This document shows positions 50,056-57,642 of a stretch of DNA of 64,000 bases, piece after piece; the first letter of the stretch is position 1; every line of letters starts with the position of its first letter. A program made the translations under genes and the position numbers. The notes under the pieces were generated by a model. That model was not told the DNA's origin. It ran no database searches and was given only the letters and a program-made list of their open reading frames with translations. Location: assembly GCF_009600885.1 (NCBI RefSeq), contig NZ_VCLA01000024.1, positions 60,095-124,094 of the forward strand, read 5' to 3'. The stretch comes from Streptomyces jumonjinensis. Its GTDB lineage: Bacteria > Actinomycetota > Actinomycetes > Streptomycetales > Streptomycetaceae.

Positions 50056-51131
50056 GACTTCGCCACTCCGACCTTCAGGCCCTCGCGCAGATCCGGGCCG
50101 CTGACCTCGATCTGCCCGTCGGCGGTCATGCCCGTCTCCACCCGCACGATCTTCGAGGCGGAGCCCTGGACGACCTGGAGGCCGTAGCCGCCGTTCTCGC
50201 CGCGCAGGGCGACGATCGCCTCGACGGGGACCGCGAGGACCCCCTCGCGCGCCTCGCTGACGAACTTCACGCTCGCCGTCGCCTTGGCATCCTCGCCGGA
50301 CGCGGCGTTCACCCCGCCGTCCAGGACGACCTCGACGACGATGCCCTCCGAGGCGCCCGCGCCGCCCCCGGCGTCGGACTCCTCGGGGCGCACCGTCCCG
50401 GCGACCTCGCCGGCCACGGTCTTCCCGCTCGGCAGGGTGACCTCGACCTCGGTGCCCTTCGAGGTGAGCGCGCCGTCGGTCTGGTCCAGTTCCGCCCGTA
50501 CGACGGGTTTGGTGGAGGCGATCGTCATAACCGGCGTGTCCGGGCCGACCTGGTCGGCGAGCGCCGCGTCGGCGGAGACCACCTTGACCTGGCCGGGCTG
50601 GAAGACGACATCGCCCCTGCCGACCTTGCCGCTGGTGACGCGGTTCAGGGACTTCTGCCACTGCTTGACGGCGGCCTCGGTGTCGTCGTCGTACCAGACG
50701 TCGACGTACAGACCAGCGCCGTATCCCAGGTCGCGCAGATTGCGCTCCAGCTGGAGTACGTCGCTGCCCCGGTCGCCCGTCTTCATCTCGCGGAACATCG
50801 GGACCGGACCGTAGAGGAGGGTGACCGGCTTGTCGTTCAGCTCGTACAGCGGCTGCCCCATGGTCAGCGTCTTCCCTTCGGAGGCGGCCACCGTGACGGT
50901 GCCCTCGACGGCCGACTTGACGGCGCGGGGCTGCGCGAAGTCGAGCTTGCCGTCGACCGTCTTCGACTGCACCAGGTCGGTGCGGACGACGCTCGCGACG
51001 GCGGGCGGCAGTTCGCCGCCCCGCCCGGGGGCGTCCGCGCCGCCGCCGTCGCCGAGGAACAGGACGCCCCCGGTGACGGCGGCGGCAGCGGTCGCCGCGC
51101 CGAGCGTGAGAAAGACGGTGCGGCGCTTCAC
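50052..51131 (-). CDS. Efflux adaptor (membrane fusion protein) with peptidoglycan-binding domain
   Basis: 359 residues from GTG 51131. A signal anchor (about 1-25), a barrel and lipoyl-like part (about 60-110, VEGTVTVAASEGKTLTMGQPLYELNDKPV), an inserted peptidoglycan-binding domain (about 125-175, DRGSDVLQLERNLRDLGYG and VKQWQKSL), and a beta-barrel C-half. In Gram-positive bacteria such adaptors serve MacB-type exporters. It overlaps the lipoprotein gene stop (GTGA). Confidence 0.88.
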   Translation of the reverse strand: MKRRTVFLTLGAATAAAAVTGGVLFLGDGGGADAPGRGGELPPAVASVVRTDLVQSKTVDGKLDFAQPRAVKSAVEGTVTVAASEGKTLTMGQPLYELNDKPVTLLYGPVPMFREMKTGDRGSDVLQLERNLRDLGYGAGLYVDVWYDDDTEAAVKQWQKSLNRVTSGKVGRGDVVFQPGQVKVVSADAALADQVGPDTPVMTIASTKPVVRAELDQTDGALTSKGTEVEVTLPSGKTVAGEVAGTVRPEESDAGGGAGASEGIVVEVVLDGGVNAASGEDAKATASVKFVSEAREGVLAVPVEAIVALRGENGGYGLQVVQGSASKIVRVETGMTADGQIEVSGPDLREGLKVGVAKS

Positions 51132-51811
51132 TGCATGCCGTCCAGGCCGTCGAGCAGCTTCGTCTTGCACGCCTCGCGGGCCTGCTTGTACGCCGGCGAC
51201 TCCTGGTCGATGGTCGGGGACCCCGGGCTCGGGTCGCCGCCCGGCACGGCGTTTCCGCCGCTCATGACCGGGTTGGTGAACTGGGAGACGCCGTTGTCCC
51301 GCATGCACTTGGCGTGCGCGAGCATCGATTCGTAGGACTTCTGCTGGTCGCGCTTGGGCTCGGCCGCCATCACGGCCTTGAGCTCGTCGACGCAGACATT
51401 GTCCTTGCCGGCCTTGATGCCGGCGTTGCGGCCGGGCTGGGAGCCGAGCTCGCCGACCTTCGACCAGTCGGGGTAGCCGCTGAGCTTGGGGTCGGGGTAC
51501 TCCGGGTAGCCGCCCTTGGCGCGCATGCACTGGACGAACGTCATCTGCGCGTCGTAGAAGGCGCTCTTCCCGGCGGGCTGAGTGCTCGGCTTGTCCTTCG
51601 CGGACTTCGCGGACTTCGCGGGGTTCGCATCCTCCGCGGGCTGTGATGTTGACGAGGTGTCCGGTGCCTCGGCGATGCCATGGCTCTTCGCGCCGCCGCC
51701 GCCGTCGTCGTCACCGCCGCCGCAGGCCGCTGAGAAGACGAGCACGGGGACCGCCGCGAGCGCGGTCAGGCGCAGCCGGGCAGCAGCACGGGAGGTCATC
51801 TTGAGGATCAT
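51128..51811 (-). CDS. Putative lipoprotein of the efflux operon
   Basis: 227 residues from ATG 51811 (GAGGG site; ATG 51799 also possible). Signal peptide with VFSAAC as a weak lipobox (Cys about 29), then a Gly/Asp-rich spacer and a Cys-containing domain with FVQCMRAKGGYPEYPDP and AHAKCMRDNGVSQF, which looks like two copies of the same Cys-Met-Arg-x-x-Gly unit. Conserved function unknown. It opens the lipoprotein-adaptor-ATPase-permease operon divergent from the two-component system. Confidence 0.8.
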   Translation of the reverse strand: MILKMTSRAAARLRLTALAAVPVLVFSAACGGGDDDGGGGAKSHGIAEAPDTSSTSQPAEDANPAKSAKSAKDKPSTQPAGKSAFYDAQMTFVQCMRAKGGYPEYPDPKLSGYPDWSKVGELGSQPGRNAGIKAGKDNVCVDELKAVMAAEPKRDQQKSYESMLAHAKCMRDNGVSQFTNPVMSGGNAVPGGDPSPGSPTIDQESPAYKQAREACKTKLLDGLDGMQ

Positions 51812-51945
51812 GACCGCAACCCTCGCCACGCCACATGACGGCCCTTCCATGGCCACATGATGAGAACGTAACAATGCCCCCGACCTGCATATCGGTCCCC
51901 GTACGGGGCGGTGGAACGGCGGTCGTGGCGCCCATAATCGAACGC
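51812..51945. promoter_or_regulatory. Efflux-operon / response-regulator divergent promoter
   Basis: 134 bases between divergent genes. CATAAT (51933-51938) is a -10-like hexamer ending 7 bases before the regulator ATG, so that mRNA may be leaderless. Direct regulation of the efflux operon by the regulator is likely. Confidence 0.6.
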
Positions 51946-52662
51946 ATGCCGCATGTGCTGCTCATCGAGGACGACGCGTCCGTACGGGACGGAATGGAGC
52001 TCGTGCTGCGCCGGCACGGGTACGGCGTCGACACGGCGGCCACCGGCGAGCAGGCCCTCGCCCTGCTGGACGGCCCGGGCGGCGGGCGGGTCGAGCTGGC
52101 CGTGCTGGATCTGATGCTGCCCGGCATGGACGGCTTCGAGGTGTGCCGCCGTATCCGCGCCAGGACCACCGCGCTGCCGGTCATCATGCTGACCGCGCGC
52201 GGCGACGACCACGACATCGTGACCGGCCTGGAGGCGGGTGCGGATGACTACGTCGTCAAGCCGGTCACCGCGCCCGTGCTGGAGGCCCGCATCCGGGCCG
52301 CGCTGCGGCGCGCGGAACCGTCCGGGCAGGCGCCGGGAGCGTCCGGGCAGACGCCGGGGGCGCCCGCCGATCTCGCCGGGCTGGTGATCGACCGCGCCGG
52401 GCTGACCGTCACCAAGCACGGCGTCCCGGTCGCGCTGCCGCCCACCGAACTGCGGCTGCTGCTGGAGCTCTCGGCCTCCCCCTGCCGGGTCTTCAGCCGT
52501 GAGCAGCTCCTCGAATCCGTCTGGGACCACAGCTTCCTGGGGGACTCCCGGCTGGTGGACGCGGCGGTCGGACGGCTGCGGGCCAAGCTGGAGGACGTGC
52601 CGGCGAAGCCGCGGTACGTCCAGACGGTGCGGGGCTTCGGCTACCGCTTCGGGCCGCTGTGA
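51946..52662 (+). CDS. OmpR-family response regulator
   Basis: 238 residues. Receiver with D9/D10, phosphorylated D55 (AVLDLMLPGMDGFE), T83 and K105 (VVKPV). The winged-helix effector domain (about 135-235) has LTPTELRLLLEL-like LPPTELRLLLELSAS and the RVF-REQLLESVW recognition region, ending RGFGYRF. ATG at 51946 has no ribosome site and may be leaderless. It overlaps the kinase gene by 4 bases. Probably controls the divergent efflux operon. Confidence 0.92.
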   Translation: MPHVLLIEDDASVRDGMELVLRRHGYGVDTAATGEQALALLDGPGGGRVELAVLDLMLPGMDGFEVCRRIRARTTALPVIMLTARGDDHDIVTGLEAGADDYVVKPVTAPVLEARIRAALRRAEPSGQAPGASGQTPGAPADLAGLVIDRAGLTVTKHGVPVALPPTELRLLLELSASPCRVFSREQLLESVWDHSFLGDSRLVDAAVGRLRAKLEDVPAKPRYVQTVRGFGYRFGPL

Positions 52663-54206
52663 ACCGTACGGACGGAGGCCGGCACGGCACGACTGTGAAC
52701 CGTACGGGCAAAGGCGGCCACGCCGCCGCCGTGAAGCGGCGCACCCGGCGGCTCGTCGGCGGGCTGCGCATCCGGCTCGTGGTCGTCTTCGTCGCGGTCG
52801 CCCTCATCAGCGCGGTGACCGCGACCGCCCTCGCCTACCGGGACGCCCGCACCGCCGTCCTCCAGCGCACCCAGAACACCGCCGTGAACGACCTCCGGGA
52901 GCAGGTCGCCGAGGTCGCCGCGGACTTCGACGTACCACCCGACCAGCGGTCGCTCGCCCGGTTCGCGGCGGAGGTCTCGGAGGGCATCGGCGCCCGCATC
53001 GTGGTCGCCCGCCATCAGGATCTCGTCGCGGTCTCCGACTCGCTCGCCGACACGGAGAGCCGGATCACCGCCGAGCTGCGCGCCGCCGTGCGCGCCGGGG
53101 ACGAGGCCCGGTTCCAGCGGGTGGAGTGGCGGGGCGAGCCCTATCTGGTCGTCGGCATGCCCGTGACATACGCGGACGGGGACCGCCGCACCTCCGGCCT
53201 GGAGGTCTTCGCGATCACCGATCTGCGGGCCGAGCGCGACGACACCGCCGCCCTGCTGGACTCCGTACGGGCGGGCATCGTGCCGGTGGTGCTGCTGGCC
53301 GCCGTCCTGGCGCTGCTGGCCGCGGGGACGGTCCTGCGTCCGGTACGGAAGCTGGGCCGGGCCACCCGTGAGCTCGCGGCCGGGGACCTCGGCAGCCGGA
53401 CCGCCGTCACCGGGCACGATGAACTCGCCGATCTGGCGCGGACGTTCAACGAGACCGCCGACGCGCTCCAGGCGTCCGACGCGGAGCTGCGCGAGCAGGA
53501 GGCGAAGGCCCGCCGCTTCGTGGCGGACGTGTCGCACGAACTGCGCACGCCCCTCGCGGCGATGACGATGGTGGCGACCGTGCTGGAGGAGGACGCCGAC
53601 CAACTGCCGCCGGACGCGGCGCGGGCGGCCCGTACCGTCGGCGCGGAGACGGCCCGGCTGGCCCGGCTGGTCGAGGATCTGATGGAGATCTCCCGCTTCG
53701 ACGCCAAGGCGGTACGGCTGAACGCGGCCGAGACCGACCTCGCCGAGACGGTACGGGCGTCGCTGGCGCTGCGCGGCTGGACGGGCCGGGTGCGGACACG
53801 CCTCCCGGAGGGCGTACGGGCGGCGGTCGACCGGCGCCGTATCGATGTGATCGTCGCGAACCTGGTGGGCAACGCGCTGCGGCACGGGGCCCCGCCGGTC
53901 ACCGTGACCCTCCGGACGGTCCGCGCGGCGGACGGGGAGTGGGTGACGCTGGAGGTCGCCGACCATGGGCCCGGACTGCCGCCGGGGGCCCGGGAGCGGG
54001 TCTTCGACCGGTTCTACAAGGCGGACGAGTCCCGTACCCGGGGCGCGAGCGACGACAGCGGACAGGGCAGCGGTCTCGGCACGGCGATCGCGCTGGAGAA
54101 CGCACGGCTGCACGGCGGCACGATCGACGTGGCGGGCGGGTCTCAAGGCGGCGCGGTGTTCACGCTGCGGCTGCCCCTGCGACGTACGGAAGAGGGCATG
54201 GAGTGA
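52659..54206 (+). CDS. Sensor histidine kinase
   Basis: 515 residues. TM1 (about 37-59), an external sensor loop (about 60-205), TM2 (about 206-225), HAMP (about 226-280), dimerisation domain with H293 in DVSHELRTPLA, and an ATPase domain with NLVGNALRHG (N-box), DHGPGLP (G1) and GSGLGTAIA (G2). GTG start overlaps the regulator stop. Adjacent repeats of GTGAACCGTACGG at 52659 and 52694 give two possible starts. It pairs with the OmpR-type regulator. Confidence 0.93.
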   Translation: MNRTDGGRHGTTVNRTGKGGHAAAVKRRTRRLVGGLRIRLVVVFVAVALISAVTATALAYRDARTAVLQRTQNTAVNDLREQVAEVAADFDVPPDQRSLARFAAEVSEGIGARIVVARHQDLVAVSDSLADTESRITAELRAAVRAGDEARFQRVEWRGEPYLVVGMPVTYADGDRRTSGLEVFAITDLRAERDDTAALLDSVRAGIVPVVLLAAVLALLAAGTVLRPVRKLGRATRELAAGDLGSRTAVTGHDELADLARTFNETADALQASDAELREQEAKARRFVADVSHELRTPLAAMTMVATVLEEDADQLPPDAARAARTVGAETARLARLVEDLMEISRFDAKAVRLNAAETDLAETVRASLALRGWTGRVRTRLPEGVRAAVDRRRIDVIVANLVGNALRHGAPPVTVTLRTVRAADGEWVTLEVADHGPGLPPGARERVFDRFYKADESRTRGASDDSGQGSGLGTAIALENARLHGGTIDVAGGSQGGAVFTLRLPLRRTEEGME

Positions 54207-54697
54207 AGGTCCGGCAGCATGCCGCGGTCGCCGCGCTGGGGATCGCCCTCCTGGGCTGCGGCGTCCAGCCGACCGGGGTGATAGCCGCGGGCGAGCCCGC
54301 GTCCGGGCTGACGCGCGGGATACGGCTGTACTACGCGTCCGACAGCGGACTGCGCGCGGTGCCCGTGATCGACGCGAAGGTCAGGGACCTCGACTCGGTG
54401 CTCAAGCTGCTGCTGGTCCACGGACAGCCGGAGACGCTGCCCGACGGGCTCACCACTCTCGTCGACTTCGGCGGCTTCTCGGCGACCGGAACGGGCGCCC
54501 GCGTCACGGTGCGTCTTGAGGACCCCTATCCGGCGTCGGGGCGCGACCAGGGCACGGGGCAGCTGGTGTGCACGCTGGCGCGGGCCCAGTCCGTACTCGA
54601 CCCGAAGGTCAGGACCGACGACGTCGAGGTCACCCTGCGCCCGCCCGAGGGCGCTGAGCTGGGGCCCTACCGGTGTGCGGAGTTCCTCAACGGGTGA
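54203..54697 (+). CDS. Lipoprotein with GerMN-like domain
   Basis: 164 residues. Signal peptide with lipobox LLGCG (Cys about 19), then one domain with GIRLYYASDSGLRAVPV and LDSVLKLLLVHGQPETLPDGL, resembling GerMN domains found in spore-coat and lipoprotein LpqB-type proteins. It overlaps the kinase by 4 bases, so it belongs to the two-component operon and may be the external sensory partner. Function not known. Confidence 0.75.
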   Translation: MKVRQHAAVAALGIALLGCGVQPTGVIAAGEPASGLTRGIRLYYASDSGLRAVPVIDAKVRDLDSVLKLLLVHGQPETLPDGLTTLVDFGGFSATGTGARVTVRLEDPYPASGRDQGTGQLVCTLARAQSVLDPKVRTDDVEVTLRPPEGAELGPYRCAEFLNG

Positions 54698-54722
54698 GAA
54701 CGGGTGAGAACGGGTGAGGACG
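54690..54722. repeat. Short tandem GAACGGGTGA repeat at a stop codon
   Basis: Three near copies of a 10-bp unit (AACGGGTGAG) cover the lipoprotein stop codon. They may slip and change its C-terminus. Confidence 0.7.
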
Positions 54723-54870
54723 TGCCAAGGACGCGGCCAGAGGGCTGGATTCCGTTAGCCCCACGGTTGGGAATCGGTGTGTACGACGTGACTTCGTACG
54801 GGCCGATCGCGTTGGGCGTCGCGTCGGTTCGGGACGATCGCCGGGGCCGAGAGCAAGAGGCAGACAGGTC

Positions 54871-54899
54871 ACCGATCGGTATCGGTCGGTGTGTATAGT
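54871..54899 (+). promoter_or_regulatory. Promoter/operator of the DLW-39 gene
   Basis: TATAGT (54894-54899) is a good -10. It follows ACCGATCGGT (54871-54880) and ATCGGTCGGT (54881-54890), a palindromic pair that may be a repressor site. Confidence 0.5.
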
Positions 54900-54945
54900 C
54901 GAGCGGCAGAAGTCCTCATACGTCAAGGAAAGACGAGGTCGCGCG

Positions 54946-55080
54946 GTGAAGAAGCTTCTCCTGGTCGCACTGGCCGCCATCGGCGGGCTCCTCGTGTACC
55001 GCCAGATCCAGGCGGATCGCGCCGAGCAGGATCTGTGGACGGAGGCAACTGACTCCGTGCCCGCGGGTTCGGGTGTGTGA
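54946..55080 (+). CDS. DLW-39 family small membrane protein
   Basis: 44 residues, (M)KKLLLVALAAIGGLLVYRQ then QADRAEQDLWTEA with the conserved DLW triplet. One membrane helix at the N-terminus. GTG at 54946 follows GAGGT. The family (DLW-39) is conserved in actinobacteria near the gyrA/tRNA locus; function unknown. A 15-bp-stem terminator follows. Confidence 0.85.
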   Translation: MKKLLLVALAAIGGLLVYRQIQADRAEQDLWTEATDSVPAGSGV

Positions 55081-55098
55081 GACGCAGCAGCGCTTGAC

Positions 55099-55131
55099 GG
55101 AGCCCCGGTCGCTTTGAGCGGCCGGGGCTCC
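55099..55131 (+). terminator. Terminator after the DLW-39 gene
   Basis: 15-bp stem (55099-55113 with 55117-55131, one G-T pair), loop TTG, ending between the convergent kinase gene and DLW-39. Confidence 0.88.
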
Positions 55132-55166
55132 GTGCTGTCCGGGGCCGGGGTGCTTCCCGGGGGGAA

Positions 55167-56672
55167 TCAGGTCTGGGACAGGGCCCAGAAGCCGACGGCG
55201 TAGCAGATCGCCGCCAGGATCAGCACCGGGATCACGACCTTCGGCGCCGGTCCGCGTCTTCGGCGGGACGACCGTGCGGCCCGTGCGGCCCGCGCCGGGG
55301 CAGTTGGAACGGCCGGGGCACTCGGGGCAGCCGGGGCGGCCGGGACAGGCAGGGTCTGTGGGCTCAGCGTGGTGTAGGCGCCGGTGACGGGCGTCTGATA
55401 CGACACCGGCGCGGTGACGGCGGTCGGAGTCGGCGGCTCCCCGGGCGCGAACGGATACGGGGCGACGCCGTGCGCCGGTACGGCGGCGGGGGCCTGCGCG
55501 GGGGCGGGCTCCGAGCCGGCCGCCGGCGGAGGGGCGACCGGCCGGGCCGGATGCGCCGGCGGAGTGGGCGGCTGCTGCGGCGGCGGGGGCACGGAGAAGC
55601 CGCTCGTCGGCGGGTGCGCCGGCGGTATGGGAACGGCGGGGCCCGGGGCCGGCGCTACGGCCGAGGAGGTCTGCGCGGCCTCGAACGCCGGTGATTCCCG
55701 TGGGGCCGGCGGTACGGCCGGAAGGCTCTGGGACGCGTCCCCGGGCGGTACGGCGCCCGGCGCGGGGTCACCGGGAACGGGCGCTGGAGCACGCTCGGGC
55801 CCGTCCGGGCCGAAGCCCGGTGGAAGCGGACCCAGTTGGTCGAAGATCTCCACCGGCTCGTCGTCGGGACCGGTCTCCGGAAGCAGCTCGACGGCCGCCG
55901 AGAGCGCCTTGCGCGCCCCGGTGGCGGTCCGGAAGCGGGACTCGGGATCCGGCTTGAGCAGACCGGCCAGTACCTGCCAGAGCGGCTCCGGAATGCCCTG
56001 CGGCGCTCCCGGGGTGCCATGGCTGGTGAAGTACTCCACCAGCGCCACGGAGTCGGGCTTCTGGCCTTCGAGCAGATAGAGCGCGACCAGGCCGACGGCG
56101 AAGAGATCGGCGGGGAAGTCCGGCTCCGCGCCGTCCATCTGCTCGGGAGCGAAGTAACCGGGCGTGCCCACCACATAGTTGGTCTCGGTGAGCCGGGGCT
56201 CGCCCTTGCGCAGCGAGATCCCGAAGTCCGAGAGCCGCAGATGCGGGCGGCCGGTCCCGGTGGCCTCCAGCAGGACGTTCGCCGGTTTGATGTCCCGGTG
56301 CACCACACCCTCCGCGTGCACCGCCGTGAGACCGGCGAGCAACTGGTCGAGCAGAGTGCACACATAGCGGGGCGGTAGCGGACCGTAGTCGCCGATCACA
56401 TGCGCCAGCGAGCCGCCGCCCACCAGATCCATGGTGAACAGCACCTTGTCGTCGTCCGCGGCGAAACTGGCCGGGGCGAGGACATGCGGATGGTCGATCC
56501 GCAGGGCCTGCTCGCGGACGAAGCGCAGCAGGGTGTGGGCGTCGCTCTGCTGGAGCACCTTGGCCGCCACATAACGCCGCCGCCGCTGATCCCAGGCACG
56601 CCAGACCGCGCCCACCCCACCGCGCCCGATCGGGTCGACCAGCTCGTACCGACCGGCGAAGACCTCACCCAT
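55167..56672 (-). CDS. Membrane Ser/Thr protein kinase
   Basis: 501 residues. Active Hanks-type kinase: GRGGVGAVW (Gly loop), AAK (K38), HRDIKPAN (125-132), DFG (149-151), APE (175-177). After the kinase domain a long Pro/Ala-rich linker (about 275-480) ends in one membrane helix near the C-terminus, with only a few residues beyond it, so there is no external sensor domain. It may phosphorylate cell-division or wall proteins. Confidence 0.9.
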   Translation of the reverse strand: MGEVFAGRYELVDPIGRGGVGAVWRAWDQRRRRYVAAKVLQQSDAHTLLRFVREQALRIDHPHVLAPASFAADDDKVLFTMDLVGGGSLAHVIGDYGPLPPRYVCTLLDQLLAGLTAVHAEGVVHRDIKPANVLLEATGTGRPHLRLSDFGISLRKGEPRLTETNYVVGTPGYFAPEQMDGAEPDFPADLFAVGLVALYLLEGQKPDSVALVEYFTSHGTPGAPQGIPEPLWQVLAGLLKPDPESRFRTATGARKALSAAVELLPETGPDDEPVEIFDQLGPLPPGFGPDGPERAPAPVPGDPAPGAVPPGDASQSLPAVPPAPRESPAFEAAQTSSAVAPAPGPAVPIPPAHPPTSGFSVPPPPQQPPTPPAHPARPVAPPPAAGSEPAPAQAPAAVPAHGVAPYPFAPGEPPTPTAVTAPVSYQTPVTGAYTTLSPQTLPVPAAPAAPSAPAVPTAPARAARAARSSRRRRGPAPKVVIPVLILAAICYAVGFWALSQT

Positions 56673-56735
56673 GGCGCTGCGCCCGCTCCCCGTCCTTTGT
56701 GAGGCCTCGGCTCCGCTCCGGTTCGGCCTCGGTGG

Positions 56736-57284
56736 TCAGCTCTGGTGCGACTCGTAGTGCGCGACGGCTTCCGCGGTGCGCCCGGCTCCGTACACCCTGA
56801 GGAACTCTGCCAGCTCCGGATGGGTCGGGGCGAGCGAGTCGGCCGCATCGATGATGTCCCCGGCGGCGGCCACGGACCGCAGCAGCGACTGGATCTCCCG
56901 CACGACCCGGCGCACCGTGGGCGCGCCCGAGCTGTTGGTGGTCTGGCTGGTCGCGGTCAGTACGGACCCCCCCTGGGACTTCTTGATCTCCGCCATGCGG
57001 TCGGTCGCCTCGGCGGCGCTGACGCTGCCGTCGGCCACCTGGCTCGCCAGCTCCTGGAGCGCCTGCACCCGCTGCACCACGGCGGGATTGCCGATCTTGG
57101 CGCGCTGCCCGCTCATCAGCTGCGAGAGCATGGGAGCCGACAGCCCGAGAACGGCGGCGAGACGGGCCTGATTCAGGCCCAGGTCGTCTATCAGCCGACG
57201 GAACAGCGCACCCAGGGGCTCCCCGTACCAGCTGCGCTGCAGCTCCCTGGCTCTTGCGGTCGTCTCCTGCTGAGCGGCGTCCAT
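56736..57284 (-). CDS. HTH transcriptional regulator (XRE-type)
   Basis: 182 residues from ATG 57284 (GGGGAGA site). The HTH is near 25-60 (FRRLIDDLGLNQARLAAVLGLSAPMLSQLMSGQR), followed by a helical region and a C-terminal segment with IQSLLRSVAAAGDIIDAADSL. It ends 64 bases before the kinase start, and probably shares an operon with it. Conserved next to the Ser/Thr kinase in Streptomyces; target unknown. Confidence 0.8.
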   Translation of the reverse strand: MDAAQQETTARARELQRSWYGEPLGALFRRLIDDLGLNQARLAAVLGLSAPMLSQLMSGQRAKIGNPAVVQRVQALQELASQVADGSVSAAEATDRMAEIKKSQGGSVLTATSQTTNSSGAPTVRRVVREIQSLLRSVAAAGDIIDAADSLAPTHPELAEFLRVYGAGRTAEAVAHYESHQS

Positions 57285-57465
57285 GCGCGTCTCCCCATCG
57301 CTTCCCCGAGCGGGCTTCGCTGCTGCGAACCACGACGAGCATCTTACGGAGAGTGGTCGCCCAGAGGGAGTCCCCATCCTTTTGGAGGATAGGCGGGAGA
57401 ACCCGGTACTCTGGTCTCCGGCAGCGACCGGGACGCGAAGCGCATCCGGCTGTGCCGACCCTTTC

Positions 57466-57538
57466 GGGGCCTTAGCTCAGTTGGTAGAGCGCTGTCTTTG
57501 CATGGCAGATGTCAGGGGTTCGACTCCCCTAGGCTCCA
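57466..57538 (+). tRNA. tRNA-Ala (TGC)
   Basis: 73 nt, no encoded CCA. Acceptor GGGGCCT with AGGCTCC gives the G3-U70 alanine identity pair; anticodon loop TTTGCAT with anticodon TGC; T-loop GTTCGACTC. The recombinase gene begins about 100 bases downstream, so its 3' end is a likely attachment site. Confidence 0.97.
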
Positions 57539-57545
57539 CATCCAG

Positions 57546-57587
57546 AGAGGTGCTCTGACCTGCGGAAACGCGGGACAGAGCACCTCT
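57546..57587 (+). terminator. Hairpin after tRNA-Ala
   Basis: 12-bp stem AGAGGTGCTCTG / CAGAGCACCTCT (57546-57557 with 57576-57587), 18-base loop, T-rich sequence after it. Confidence 0.75.
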
Positions 57588-57642
57588 TCGTGTTTATAAC
57601 GTCCACACCGCGTCCGCACGCCTCTGGCATAGCGTGCCCTTC

